The position numbers and the translations under genes were made by a program. This document shows positions 53,822 to 64,000 of a stretch of 64,000 nucleotides of DNA, in pieces (position 1 is the first letter of the stretch; every line of letters begins with the position of its first letter). The notes below the pieces were generated by a model, which was not told where the DNA came from, made no database searches, and saw only the letters and a program-made list of their open reading frames with translations. The stretch is from Hydra vulgaris. Taxonomy: Eukaryota > Cnidaria > Hydrozoa > Anthoathecata > Hydridae. The stretch lies in assembly GCF_038396675.1 (NCBI RefSeq), contig NC_088928.1, positions 58,556,001 through 58,620,000 of the forward strand, read 5' to 3'.

Positions 53822-54044
53822 AAACAGTGTAACATTTTGAAAACATTGGAATGTATAAGTATAAAAATAACACTTTATGGCATTTAATGTTTGTATTTTT
53901 GTTTTATTTGAACAATTAAAATAATATTGAATGTTATTTTTTTGTTTGTTTGTTTAAAATATATCAAAAATACAAACATTAATTGCCATAGAATGTTATT
54001 TTTAAACTTATATATTGCAACGTTTTTAAAATGTTACACTGTTT
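53822..54044. mobile_element. 223-bp foldback MITE
   Basis: The left arm 53822-53901 ('AAACAGTGTAACATTTTGAA' … 'AATGTTTGTATTTTTG') is matched inverted at 53966-54044 over about 80 bp with scattered differences. An ATTTG/ATTGAATG spacer lies between. The target duplication is not clear. Confidence 0.85.
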
Positions 54045-54157
54045 AATTGTAAAGTAAACAAAAATTGGCACTATATCTAATTAAAGATGATTAAACTTAT
54101 TTTTGCTTTAAAATAAGTTAAATCATTTTTACAAAATCATTATTCTTTTTGAATCTG

Positions 54158-54370
54158 TCAAAATATCTTTATGTAAGTATTATTGTTTAAAAAATCGGTT
54201 GTAACAAAATCCCCGTTCACTGAATTACTGGTGATAAGGTGCCGAGTCGTGCATAAACACATGCCCTTTATTAAAATTCTTGAATCTGGAGCAGGAGTCT
54301 GTTTTCCAGTACTCTCTCGTACTGATCCTGTTTCATAGTCCCTTTCACGAAGTAGAGGCAACCATAACCT
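54158..54370 (-). pseudogene. Tc1/mariner transposase fragment with second catalytic Asp
   Basis: The minus strand reads 'FVKGTMKQDQYERVLENRL', 'LLQIQEF', then 'GHVFMHDSAPYH'. This is the block before and at the second catalytic Asp in mariner-like enzymes (MHD.APCH). Frame breaks; flanking domains not found. Confidence 0.6.
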
Positions 54371-55082
54371 TGGCTGAGATAATAGATTATATTATTACGT
54401 TCACAGGATATTTAACCTTTTTCTACCAAACAGTACTAATGAAATTTTTCTTTTGGGCGTTATTGGACAAATGAGTTTTTGTCCACCAAATTTAAAATAT
54501 TGAATTGTAATGCAAACTTGCAAAATATTACCAAATTTATAAAGATATAATTTTTCTAAACTAAACTGTCTAGTACTAACAGGGTTCTTTCAATATTACA
54601 AGCCATTTACTCTACTCCAGTTTAGTACAATAGTTGTGTTCTGGTATTTTCTAGTAAATTACAGTAGCAATTTTTTTTTATGGCGTTAGTTAAACGTGGT
54701 TTTTTGGTTAGACGATAACCCATTAAATTCTCTTAAACTATCCGTCTCCGGACCGTCCTTTTGACGACGTTGATTTCTTCATCGTTTATTATCCTAATTA
54801 GATGAGTCAGACTTTTTTCTATTTTTTAAGGAAGATGTCCCTGGTTTTACGGTTATAACGTGGAGTATTGGTCCTTTCTCTGCCACTTTTTTGAACGTGG
54901 TCACTTTGGAGAGCATTATTAAATATTTCCTTTTATGGTGACTTTTCGAAAAAGCACTTGACTGCATCAATGTTCTGTTTGCTTTGTTTATGCTTCTGTA
55001 TAGAACGCTATTCAAGTGATCAGTTTTTAAATCCAGTTTTGAAATTGAATATTGAAAAAGCAAGCAGAAGAAACAGCCATGC

Positions 55083-55195
55083 AGCTGTGGCGCAGTGGGC
55101 TCAGAATCTAGAGGTCCGACGTTTGACGCCGGTTTTATCCAATAAGCGAAATTGGTAAAGAAAGAAGCATGAACTTCTTATTCCTCTAAAAATCC
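55083..55195 (+). mobile_element. tRNA-derived SINE, copy 4 (degraded)
   Basis: 'GCTGTGGCGCAGTGGGCTCA', then 'GAGGTCCGACGTTTGACGCC', then a decayed body 'GAAGCATGAACTTCTTATTC'. Confidence 0.7.
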
Positions 55196-55232
55196 AAACT
55201 TTCTAATCCCCAATTATAAACTATTTTTTTAT

Positions 55233-57780
55233 GAAAGAAAAGCAAACAAAAGAGGAGGTGGAATAATAACCTACATTCGTAATGACCCAATTGATAAAGT
55301 TACAAACAATCTCTCGATTTCCGATACTGACAGTGAGGTCTTTACAGTAGTATTAATAATTAATGATACTACAAAAATCTTTCAAATTACATGAAACAAA
55401 TATATATTAAAAACAACTCTGAACAAAAAAGGCAATTTTGTATCGGTGACTTAAATATAAATTATTGTAACCATTATCACCATACAAATAACAAAAGTAT
55501 TTTTTGACGATATGATTCAACATTACGTGTTCCTAATTATAAACAAGCCCACCCGGGTAACTTTTACTTCAACTACAAGTATTAACAATATATTGACAAA
55601 TTTAATTTAAGACACATCTTTAAAAGCAGGAATAATTAAAATGAATATATCTGACCACTTTCCTATTTATTTCTCACTTTCCTCCACATATTTCAACATG
55701 CAAAAAAAAACAATAACCATAAATAAAAATATTCAAAAGAAGCATTAATAAATCTTCTTCCCAAAAATTTAAAGACCCGCTGGTTAGAATTTCTATTTAT
55801 TTCGTCATTTTACACATTTTACAATGTTATCTATAAATTTAAACAAATATATATAATTACAAGCTGACTGGGGCAAGTAGAAGTCAAAATGACTTATCAT
55901 CAAGCTCCTTTGTGAAATACAAAAAAAATACAATTAAATTTTACATCTTCCAATGTTACATAAAAGAGTGAAATTAATAAGTTTAAAAAAAAAAAAAAAA
56001 ATTTGGTTAGAAATTTTAGAAGGTTAAAAAAGAACTTAAAGTTAAAAAAAGAACTTAAAGTTAAAAAAAGAAGAAATTTAAGATAAAGTTAAAATATGAA
56101 ATAACAAATAAAAAATTACAAACCTGTACATATTCGTATACATATGTAAATTGGTCAAAAGTATATAACGAATCTAGCCTCGGTCACACAAACTCTGCTT
56201 AAAATAAATTCAAAAGTCATTTTCCTAAATCTTTATAATAAACATTTTCCAAAAGTTATAAAAGAAATGAAAGCAAAATACTTGACCACTCCTTGGATTA
56301 GCAGAAGAATATGAAAATTATCAAAGCAAAAACAAAAACTATACATAAAATACCCTAAAAAATAGAATCGAAGATAACTTATCGAAGTATAAGCAATATA
56401 AAAATCTATTTGAAAAAATTAAAAGAAAATTAAAATTTTTTATTTTATTCCAAGCAAATTCAATAATTCAAGGGAGATAATAAAAAAACCTAGGAAATTA
56501 TGAAAGAAGTAATTGGTAAAAATAAAATAAACTCAAACCAACTACCTCCAAAAATCCTCTTAAATGAAAAAGAATTTAATAATAAAAAAGTTATTTCTGA
56601 AGAATTTAACAAACACTTTAAAAGTATCGATTCTAAACTTGCTTCTAAAATTCAACCTACAAGTTTTTCATTTGAAAGTTACATTAAGAACTCTGATTGC
56701 TCTCTTGTTTTCAAGGGTTTAGAATACGAAGAACTTGAAAATGCAATAAAAACATAAAAAAATAAAAAATAAAAGTCGAGGTATTGATGATATCTCAACC
56801 AATGTATTTTTGAATGTTCTTCCTGAAATAATTAAACCCATTTTCCAAATATTCAACTCCTCAATTATTACAGGAACTGTACCCGATAATCTAAAAATAG
56901 TTAAAATAGTACTATTCTCCTGGGAGTTTTTCTCCTTGACTAACTACAGACCTATATCAATTTTTCCCGTATTATCAAAACTCCTTAAACGAATGATTTA
57001 CAACCGTCTATATAGGTACCTAATTACAAACAATATCCTAAATGAAAACCAATATGGTTTTCAAACACAGCACTCTACAGAGTATGCTAGCTTAGACCTC
57101 GCTAATAGGATTTGTGAATCATTCAATGAAAATAAAATCGTTTTAAGTGTTTTTATAGATTATAAAGCGTTTGATACAGCAGACCACAAAATTCTTCTGA
57201 AAAATTGGAAAAATATGGACTAAAAATCAAACACTGCAATGGTTCAAAAGTTACCTTTATAATAGACAACAGTGTATTATTACAGATGAAAATTACCATA
57301 CAAAGTTGTTTAAATTAAAATGTGGTGTCCGCCAAGGTTTGATTCTTGTTGCTCTTTTGTTTCTATCTATATAAATGACCTTCAAAAAGTATCTAATAAA
57401 CTCGAACTTATAATGTTTGCAGACAATACAAATTTATTTTACTCTTTAAAAAGCATCCATGATCTGTATAAAAGTACAAACAAAGAACTTAAAAAACTAA
57501 ATATATGGTTTAGAGCTAATAAATTGTCACTATACACTGAAAAAACAAAGCACACCTTATTTCACTCAAAACAGCAAAGAAACACATTACCAACAACTCT
57601 ACCCCTGCTAAAAGTAGAAAATATAATCATTGAAAGAACTCAGGAAACTAAATTTTTAGGAGTTGTAATTGATGAAAATATATCTTGGAAAGCTTGCATA
57701 ATATATGCATTAAATACTAAAATATCAAAAAAAACACAGGTCTACTTTGTAAAGCAAGACCTTTTCTTTGAAATATAATG
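55233..57780 (+). pseudogene. LINE family B, endonuclease plus reverse transcriptase, decayed
   Basis: The longest LINE here. The endonuclease part reads 'KRGGGIITYIRNDPIDKVTN' (55250-55310) and 'IGDLNINYCN' (about 55440-55470). The linker and reverse transcriptase run from 56500: 'VISEEFNKHFKSIDSKLA', 'TNYRPISIFPVLSKLLKRMI' (about 56940-56998), 'LNENQYGFQTQHSTEYASLD' and 'VFIDYKAFDTADHKILLK'. The catalytic box 'MFADNTNLFYSL' (about 57413) has Asn in place of the second Asp. 'LNIWFRANKLSLYTEKTKHT' and 'FLGVVIDENISWK' follow. The C-terminal tail seen at 40240 and 42616 is missing. Many stops and frameshifts. Confidence 0.85.
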
Positions 57781-57994
57781 TAATGTAAATGTAAACGAAA
57801 TATTTTTCCAGTGGATGGTAAATAAATATCTTAGTTTCTCCTTCGAATTTCATCACTTTACAACTTGAAAGAAAAATAGTTCAAAGATCAGTACCTTAAA
57901 TTGTTCTTAGTCACTTTTTAGAATTTTTCAAAATTTTTGTCTGCAACATTTTGATCAGGAATTTCTTTTATAGAAATCCAGTAGCTTTGCGTTT

Positions 57995-58168
57995 CTATAA
58001 AATCCCTCCACAAGGCTATAAAATCCCTCCACAAGGCTATAAAATCCCTCCACAAGGCTGGGTCAAATTGACATATTGAACTAAAATCCCTCCACAAGGC
58101 TGGGTCAAATTGACATATTGAACTAAAATCCCTCCACAAGGCTGGGTCAATTTGACATATTGAACTAA
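57995..58168. repeat. compound tandem repeat (21 and 43 bp)
   Basis: Two short units 'TATAAAATCCCTCCACAAGG' plus C, then three 43-bp units that add 'TGGGTCAAATTGACATATTG'. The short unit is the first half of the long one. Confidence 0.93.
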
Positions 58169-58299
58169 AACAAAAAAAATAACTGTGCAGTTTAATCCGC
58201 AATAAATATTAATACATTTAACAATAAAAACAACAACAACAAAAAAAAAAAATAACATTATATTAAATAAAAAATTAAACAAAATAATAAAAATAGTAT

Positions 58300-58410
58300 A
58301 ATATTATTTTATTATTGTTATTATTGTTGTTGTTATCGTTATTATTATTACTATTATTATTATTATTATTGTAATTATTGTTATTAATATTATTATTACT
58401 ATTATCAAAT
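58300..58410. repeat. (TTA/TTG)n trinucleotide-rich tract
   Basis: Irregular ATT/GTT triplets. 58560-58640 nearby is purine-rich (GAGA/AAGA). No gene is seen in 58410-59080. Confidence 0.85.
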
Positions 58411-59079
58411 ATTAAATAAAGATAAATAACATGTTATTGCATTGTTTTTGTTATATCAATTAAAAATGCAACTTCTGTTTAATATTAATTCCTGTTTGAA
58501 AAACTTTATATTACTGTTTTAGGAAAGTTTAAATTAAATATGCATATTATTCTTATACAAAAAATAATTTAAGAATAAGAGAAGAGAGGGAAGAAAAAAA
58601 ATAGAGAGAAGAAAATGAAGAATAAAAGAAAGAGAGATTGGTTGAAAAAACTTAATTGACTCTTTTTTTGTAATTAGTTTGTTTACAAGTTTTGAATTAA
58701 AATCAAATCAAATAAATAAAAAATAATAAAAGCTAATAAAATAAAATTTATTATATTTTTGAAATTATAAATTTTTAATCAATTATTCAAAAATTTTAAT
58801 TGTGGAAATTGTAAACTTAATAGCAAGCCGTGACATAGCATAACAGAGCATAAGCAGTAGTAACAGAGCAAAAACAGTAGTAACAGAGCAAAAAAGTGGT
58901 AACAGATTATAAGTTGGCTTTTCACAAAAAATACGTTTATACTCATACTTATTTGCACCTTTGCTATTTTTCAAAAAATTTAGGTTCCTTCCCAACATTG
59001 AGTCACTATATTTCTTTTTCTATAATTCTCTTCTCATTTCTTTTATTTCCTCTTTCTATATTTCTTACTATATTTCTCA

Positions 59080-59481
59080 CTATATTTTTCACTATATTTT
59101 TCACTATATTTCTCTTTCTCTTTTCAATAATACCACAATGGGCATTGCTCTAAAGAGCTAACGTCTCTTGTCCCATCTACTAAAATTCTTTCTCGTTTTA
59201 CTCGTCATTCTACCTCATCCTTTAACTCTGGCTGTTCCTAAGTGCTCTAAAAATTCTAATTCGACCATTTTTTTCCCTCAAACATCAGTTCATTGAAATT
59301 TGCTTCCTTCATTTTGTTTTTCTGATTCATACAATTTGCAATCTTTTAAATCGTCCGTCAATTGTTGACAGACGTCTTGTTCTATAAACTTCATCTTTTC
59401 TCTTTCAGTAACTTCCTACTCTAATCTAATAGTGGCTTCTTGCAGTCTTTTTGGAAGTGAAGGTTGTTGAAAACAAAAACA

Positions 59482-59513
<32 letters not shown>

Positions 59514-59515
59514 AT
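59080..59515 (+). pseudogene. LINE family A copy 4, 3' fragment
   Basis: Aligns with the C-terminal end of copies 1-3: 'CAATGGGCATTGCTCTAAAG', later 'CAAACATCAGTTCATTGAAA', the 3' tail 'ATCTAATAGTGGCTTCTTGC', then an A-rich end with a short (TA)n at 59491-59512. Preceded by CTATATTTCTCA repeats. Confidence 0.8.
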
Positions 59516-60001
59516 ATTTCCTTAGCTTTCATTATCTTTTCTACCTCAAGGAGTATTTTTTTTGTGACAAGGAATATGCAATTTTGAACTCTAATGCTTG
59601 AATAATGTTATTTTAACCCATTTTGCTTGCATTTTTTTAAAACAAAGCCCAGTCACTCACTATGACAAGATAGATGTAATAATATTGATTATCTCTCGTT
59701 GTTTAAAGCGGAAAAAATAAGCATTAATGAAAAGTTAGTCTTTGCAGGTACACAAAAGTTGCACACAAAAACATCTACTTTTTCTGGGTTGGTTTTTGTA
59801 ATTTTTAATTTAAAGTTGTTTTTTGCAATTTTTTACAACCGCAAAATCTTTTCCACATAATAACACAATTAAATTTTGAAACTAAAATACAATCTTAATT
59901 TAAATTTTTGTACTCGACTAAATTACACAAAAAAAACTTTTAGGTGTGAAAAAATATATATTATAACTAAAATATTTTTAAAGAATTTCATTAAAGTTTC
60001 A

Positions 60002-61204
60002 TCAATCAAACTTGATCATTATTTCATTGAGCGGTTTTCTCTTTAAGTTAGGTACTTGACAATTTTTTGATGGATAACCCACTGGAAGAAGTATAACAAT
60101 TTTTTCGTTTGGGCCACGACCAACTAGATTACGAAGCTTTGATCCAGCATTAAGCGGTGTAGATGTAAGAGCAACCAGTCCGGCATTCTGGATTGCTGCT
60201 AAAAGAAACCCACAACTTATTGATGTACTGATTTCATTATAATAATGTGTTTTTTTTTGACCATCCTCTGTAATACCATATGTTTGTTTGAATACTAAAA
60301 TCAAATAAGGCGCCTCAGTAAGGTATTCTTTTACCCAATTTGTCTTTAGAGGTTTTAAATCGTCTACCCATTTTTGGCCCATTCTTTGCTTATAATTGAG
60401 TTCCTCTTCTTCTTCAATTATCTCTCGTACTTTTGCTAATAATGAAATAAAAAATGATAATAATAATAAATAAGTCTGTTTTTTATATGAAAAAATGAAT
60501 TTTATATAGAGCTTTTTTCACTCAGTTTTACTCACATTTCCTTTTTGGATTTAACATGCTTTAAACAAAACAATCACCTTTCAATAGCTTATTTTTTATA
60601 ACAACAAATGTCCAAGGTTCAGTGTGAGCTCCACTTGGCGATGTTCCTTAAATGAAAATCAAACATACACCAATAAAAGCTAATTACTTTTTCTCTATTT
60701 TATCATTCGTCGTTTTAGATTGTTATTGACAAAGTAATTATAACCTTTACCTGCTGTTCGAATAATATTGTCAATTACTTCATCAGGAATATCTTCGTTA
60801 CTAAAAAATCGAACCGATCTTCTGGCATTCATACTTAAATAAAAGTCGTTACTTCGTTTTATCATTTCCTCTTCTGAAAACCTAGACGGATGATATGGTA
60901 TAAAATCTTCTTTCGGGAATAAATCAGCTGTAGGATGCGATTCACGCTTTTTTGATTCATCTTCTGATTTTAAATCAAAGTTAAAACTATTAACATTATT
61001 TTAAAAATCTGATAACTTATTTTATTTACATATAAATATTTTTATTTACATATAAAAAAATTCTAAATAATAGCTTATCATAATGAAAAGCTTTTACTTA
61101 CTACCACGTTTAGATTCCGTAATTTTTAGGTAAACTAAGTGAATGAGCATGACAAGTATACCAACTAATAATCCATAACTAACTCCAGAAAGATTATCAA
61201 ACAT
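60002..61204 (-). CDS. IYD: iodotyrosine deiodinase, complete, four coding exons
   Basis: Flavoprotein of the nitroreductase fold that removes iodide from mono- and diiodotyrosine using FMN. Coding exons (transcript order): 61204-61102, 60963-60751, 60646-60578, 60435-60002. Introns are GT-AG, including donor GTAAGT after exon 1, and phases agree, giving 272 residues (human IYD is 289). Residues about 7-26 form an N-terminal membrane anchor ('[16 protein letters not shown]'). Residues 80-88 'NARRSVRFF' supply the FMN-binding Arg-Arg-Ser; '[11 protein letters not shown]' (107-117) is the second flavin-site block. The substrate lid is intact: 'EEEEELNY' gives Glu139 and Tyr143, and Lys164 in 'TNWVKEYL' is 21 residues after the Tyr, the same spacing as human Glu157/Tyr161/Lys182. 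'[20 protein letters not shown]', '[13 protein letters not shown]' and 'LPVGYPSK' close the domain. No disabling change seen; it is the best-preserved gene in the window. Confidence 0.96.
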
Positions 61205-62157
61205 CTTTAATAAAATTTTTATTTTAGCGTCAATTTCAAAAACGTTACTCTAGTAGAATTCTCGCCACGCCACTATTCAAAAATATAAAACTTGTCTAAA
61301 CAAATTCTTTCGAAAAGAAACATTTCATTTATTAATCATAATTAAAAAAAAAAATCAACTATTGAAAAAAAAAGTTTGCGAATCTTAACAAAATAAGTAA
61401 CCACCTAAAACGTTTAACAAAAAATTTAAACGAATGCGCACTCCATTTAATGACCTACCACATTCAATATTGATGCAATATTCGTTAAAAATCAAGTATT
61501 ATTAGTTTCTATTCTCAACTTTATTATACAAACAAAAACATCAAATAACATCTTCAAACGTAAATATTTAAAAGTTGGCGTCAACAAAGTAAAAACGTTT
61601 TAATCTCGAATGATGTTTTTGTGTAGATTATTTTGCAGAACAAATGTCAAGAACTCAGGTGATTTAAGGGAAATTAAAAAATATTCAAACCCGTAAGCTG
61701 GTGGTAGAAAGAAAATTTCCACAAGTCCCCGCAAACACTTTATAGCGGAATTTCAGTGGACCTATATAGGCATTTTGAGCGGTCCACTGTAGTTTTTTTT
61801 TAGATAAGTAGGCTAATAAAGTCACTTCTTATCCACAACAATAAAAATAAAACAGCTTGATAACTTCATATGAAATATTATCAGCTAAATCCTTCGCTAA
61901 AAGTTCATCTTTCACAGTTTTTACCTTGTTCATACCTTGACACACAATGAAAAAGTTGCAACCCTTATGGTCCAGCTTGTACTTAAATTTGTCTTAAAGT
62001 TTGATTTTACACGTTTGTATTTAAGTTTAATTTTTTAACGTTTTGCTTTAGTTTGAAATGTTTTAACTTTCACAAGGTATATAAATGTTAATATGTTTAA
62101 ATTTACTTAAATAACGTTTACAATATACCAATAGTATAATAATCATACAAGTAAAAA
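61205..62157. other. IYD upstream flank
   Basis: AT-rich. Contains the inverted pair CAGTGGACC/GGTCCACTG (61751-61791). No TATA box or transcription start could be assigned. Confidence 0.4.
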
Positions 62158-62640
62158 TCACTTAAAAAGTTTAGAAACTACTAAGTTTTTGAAAAAGAAA
62201 ACTCCAATTTTAAAGTCATTTGTTTTAGTGCACGGTGTTCTGGATCCTCTTAAACAAGGAATCGTTGAATTTTGTTTTACAGCTTGTTTCTTAGCCAGTC
62301 TTCTAACAAACTTATGACATTTCGTACCAATTCCTCCATTTGTATCCAAAACAATTGGTGTCATACTGCCATGTTCAACTTCACAAACTTCAACTTCACG
62401 AACTCGTTCTGTACAAAACATGATACAGATTAAATATTTATTTGCATTCACAATTACATAGGATATTTTGTCAAAATTATATCGTAGGCGTAGTTCATCT
62501 CAAAATTCTTTCTTGTTTAAAACAAAACGTTGCTTTTCAAGATTTTAACCAATTACAGGTATACCCAGTCCTCCATCTCCTGGAGTTAATGTAAAAGGTT
62601 TTATTACCGTTATTCTCAAAAGGCAATATGATTACATATA
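62158..62640 (-). pseudogene. C-terminal piece of a LINE-type reverse transcriptase ORF
   Basis: Minus-strand frames read 'FTLTPGDGGLGIPVIG', later 'EVEVCEVEHGSMTPIVLDT', 'NGGIGTKCHKFVRRLAKKQA' and 'IPCLRGSRTP'. The block 'EVEHGSFTPLVFS..GG.G' and the ending 'CLRGSR' are typical of the last part of long retroelement ORFs common in cnidarian genomes. The reverse-transcriptase core is not present in the window. Stops and an internal gap between 'KQAVKQN' and 'CLRGSR' indicate decay. Confidence 0.55.
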
Positions 62641-63439
62641 AGGTTGGGAACATCAAACAAAAAATCATTTCGTCTATAGGTGCTAGATATTGTTTAATAT
62701 TTGAAATAGTTCTGAGAAATTTAATAATTATCAATTGAAATCCTTTTGCAAAAGCTATAAAAGTGGCTTGCGGTTAAAGCGGCCTGTGGTTGTGTCTTTG
62801 ATACTTACCATTTTTTTAATTTTTTTTTTATTTAGCCACTTTGCTTCACTTTGATTGAAAAGTTTGTCTTTAAAATTTTAAAAATAATTACTGAATCCAT
62901 ATTTTGCATACCCGTTATAGTTATGTGGATCCATTTACCAAAAACTATAACACACTCTGCTCTAGGAACTTTACAATTAGCCAGCATTTTGATTGGTTTA
63001 CAAATTAGTCGTGTTTACATCCTTCGTTAAAAAGAAGTTAGTAGCAGCTACGTTTTTTATTCTTCTACTTGCTACAACATTGTTTGCTAAACACACCTGT
63101 TTAGCTTGTGATTTACAAGTAGGTACTCAATGATTGTCGTGGTGTTAAAAGAGTACCAGAAATTTAAATTTTTTAAGCCGTTATACAGGACTGATATTAT
63201 AGAAAAAGAGGGGACCTTAGAACGTTTATTAAACTTTTTTTATAAACCAAAACTTTTTTAATTTTAATTAATTTTGTTAAATAAAGTAGTTATAACTTTA
63301 TAAAAGCTAAAAAACTTTACATATTTAAAATTGAAACTTTTGCATATTTTACATAAATTAACAAACTTTAAATAAAATTCTTAAAAATCTTTTCAAGCAA
63401 CAAAAACTTTTAAAAAAAGTACATTTAAGCAGAGATAAA
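62641..63439. other. AT-rich stretch without recognised features
   Basis: No exon or repeat identified on either strand. Confidence 0.4.
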
Positions 63440-63757
63440 TCACAACTTTATTGAATGCTGAAACAAATTCATTCCGCGCGCCCACTCTATACCAATCAAA
63501 CACAGGCAGCCTTTGCTGACCAACGAACTTCCTTTGTTAACCAAACTAAAAAAAAGCTTTGGTACCTTAACCACAACAGCAAATGAAAAATTGTTCTTCT
63601 TGTCAGAGAGTACAATTTCAGTCGAAACCTCGTCAAAAAAGCTTCCAACATTGCGATTAGAGAATTCAAGCACAAAATAGCCAACGAGTAATGGAACCCT
63701 AAACGTCTCTACGCTAAGGGTTTCATTAGTCGTTAACACCAAACGCGCCGTCAGCAA
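63440..63757 (-). CDS. unrecognised 105-codon open frame
   Basis: I do not recognise this protein. The frame opens at ATG 63757 ('MLTARLVLTTNETLSVETFR') and closes at 63440 ('GMNLFQHSIKL'). The stretch 63440-64000 is clearly richer in G+C than its surroundings, and the codons look mixed rather than low-complexity. It could be an exon or part of a transposon that runs off the right edge. A second shorter frame overlaps it. No splice sites were convincing. Confidence 0.25.
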   Translation of the reverse strand: MLTARLVLTTNETLSVETFRVPLLVGYFVLEFSNRNVGSFFDEVSTEIVLSDKKNNFSFAVVVKVPKLFFSLVNKGSSLVSKGCLCLIGIEWARGMNLFQHSIKL

Positions 63758-64000
63758 ACAAATGACTTATATATGCTCACTCTTTAGGGAATAAAGCAAC
63801 GACCAAGCATTTATTGCCAATATACCAAAAAATTAGTTCCAATCAGTATTCACGGTTGAACCGTCAGATCAATTTTTAGGCATAACCGCTTTAATATTCT
63901 CCTTTATCTTTACTAATGGTTCCATTAACAAACACTTATCTACTCTCCACGCCAGCAATTCAACTGGGGGTAACCATATAAACTCATTTCTGCTTAAAGA

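Noticed and set aside
54794-55063. 89-codon minus-strand frame
   Set aside because: No recognisable domain or splice context; overlaps sequence entering the SINE.

Overview
This is an AT-rich window from a eukaryotic (animal) genome. It has spliced genes with GT-AG introns, long (TA)n microsatellites, and a very high density of decayed transposons: LINEs, tRNA-derived SINEs, hAT, Tc1/mariner, pogo, CACTA-like, and many short inverted-repeat elements. The base composition, transposon mix and gene content fit a cnidarian, most likely Hydra. That is an inference from style and remembered families; no database was searched.

Three host genes are supported. (1) On the minus strand, two small exons (17020-17121 and 3836-3934) join in phase. 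They read as the N-terminus of a PPIP5K/VIP1 diphosphoinositol pentakisphosphate kinase, which would run off the left edge. The 13-kb intron between them holds most of the transposons of the first third. (2) On the plus strand, 31542-33903 encodes a Gly/Pro/Tyr-rich (XYPPX-type) protein. A 14-nt first coding exon is spliced to a long exon carrying a 30-bp coding minisatellite. (3) On the minus strand, 60002-61204 is a complete four-exon iodotyrosine deiodinase (IYD), with a membrane anchor, flavin-site residues and substrate-lid residues conserved.

Layout. 1-3.8 kb: LINE 3' fragment, SINE, minisatellite. 3.8-17.1 kb: PPIP5K exons and an intron of nested insertions (8.5-12.1 kb is an element inside an element, with a LINE and a further inverted-repeat element within). 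17-22 kb: mostly featureless AT-rich DNA with a perfect hairpin and tandem repeats. 22.2-25.6 kb: CACTA-like transposase remnant plus an adjacent multi-exon unknown gene. 26-31 kb: hAT, mariner and ZSWIM-like fragments. 31.5-34.1 kb: XYPPX gene. 34-43 kb: LINE, SINE, mariner, pogo and MITE remnants. 43.7-52.9 kb: a 9.2-kb hAT element with matching termini and a near-perfect 8-bp target duplication, invaded by a 949-bp foldback element with an exact 9-bp target duplication, by a 451-bp MITE and by other DNA. 53-59.5 kb: MITE, mariner fragment, SINE, a long decayed LINE. 60-61.2 kb: IYD. 61.2-64 kb: mostly non-coding, a LINE-like fragment and one unrecognised open frame.

I found no new multi-gene system. 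The most unusual items are the foldback array at 44.6-45.5 kb, the nested elements at 8.5-12.1 and 43.7-52.9 kb, the tiny first exon of the XYPPX gene, and the PPIP5K gene start with its transposon-filled intron.
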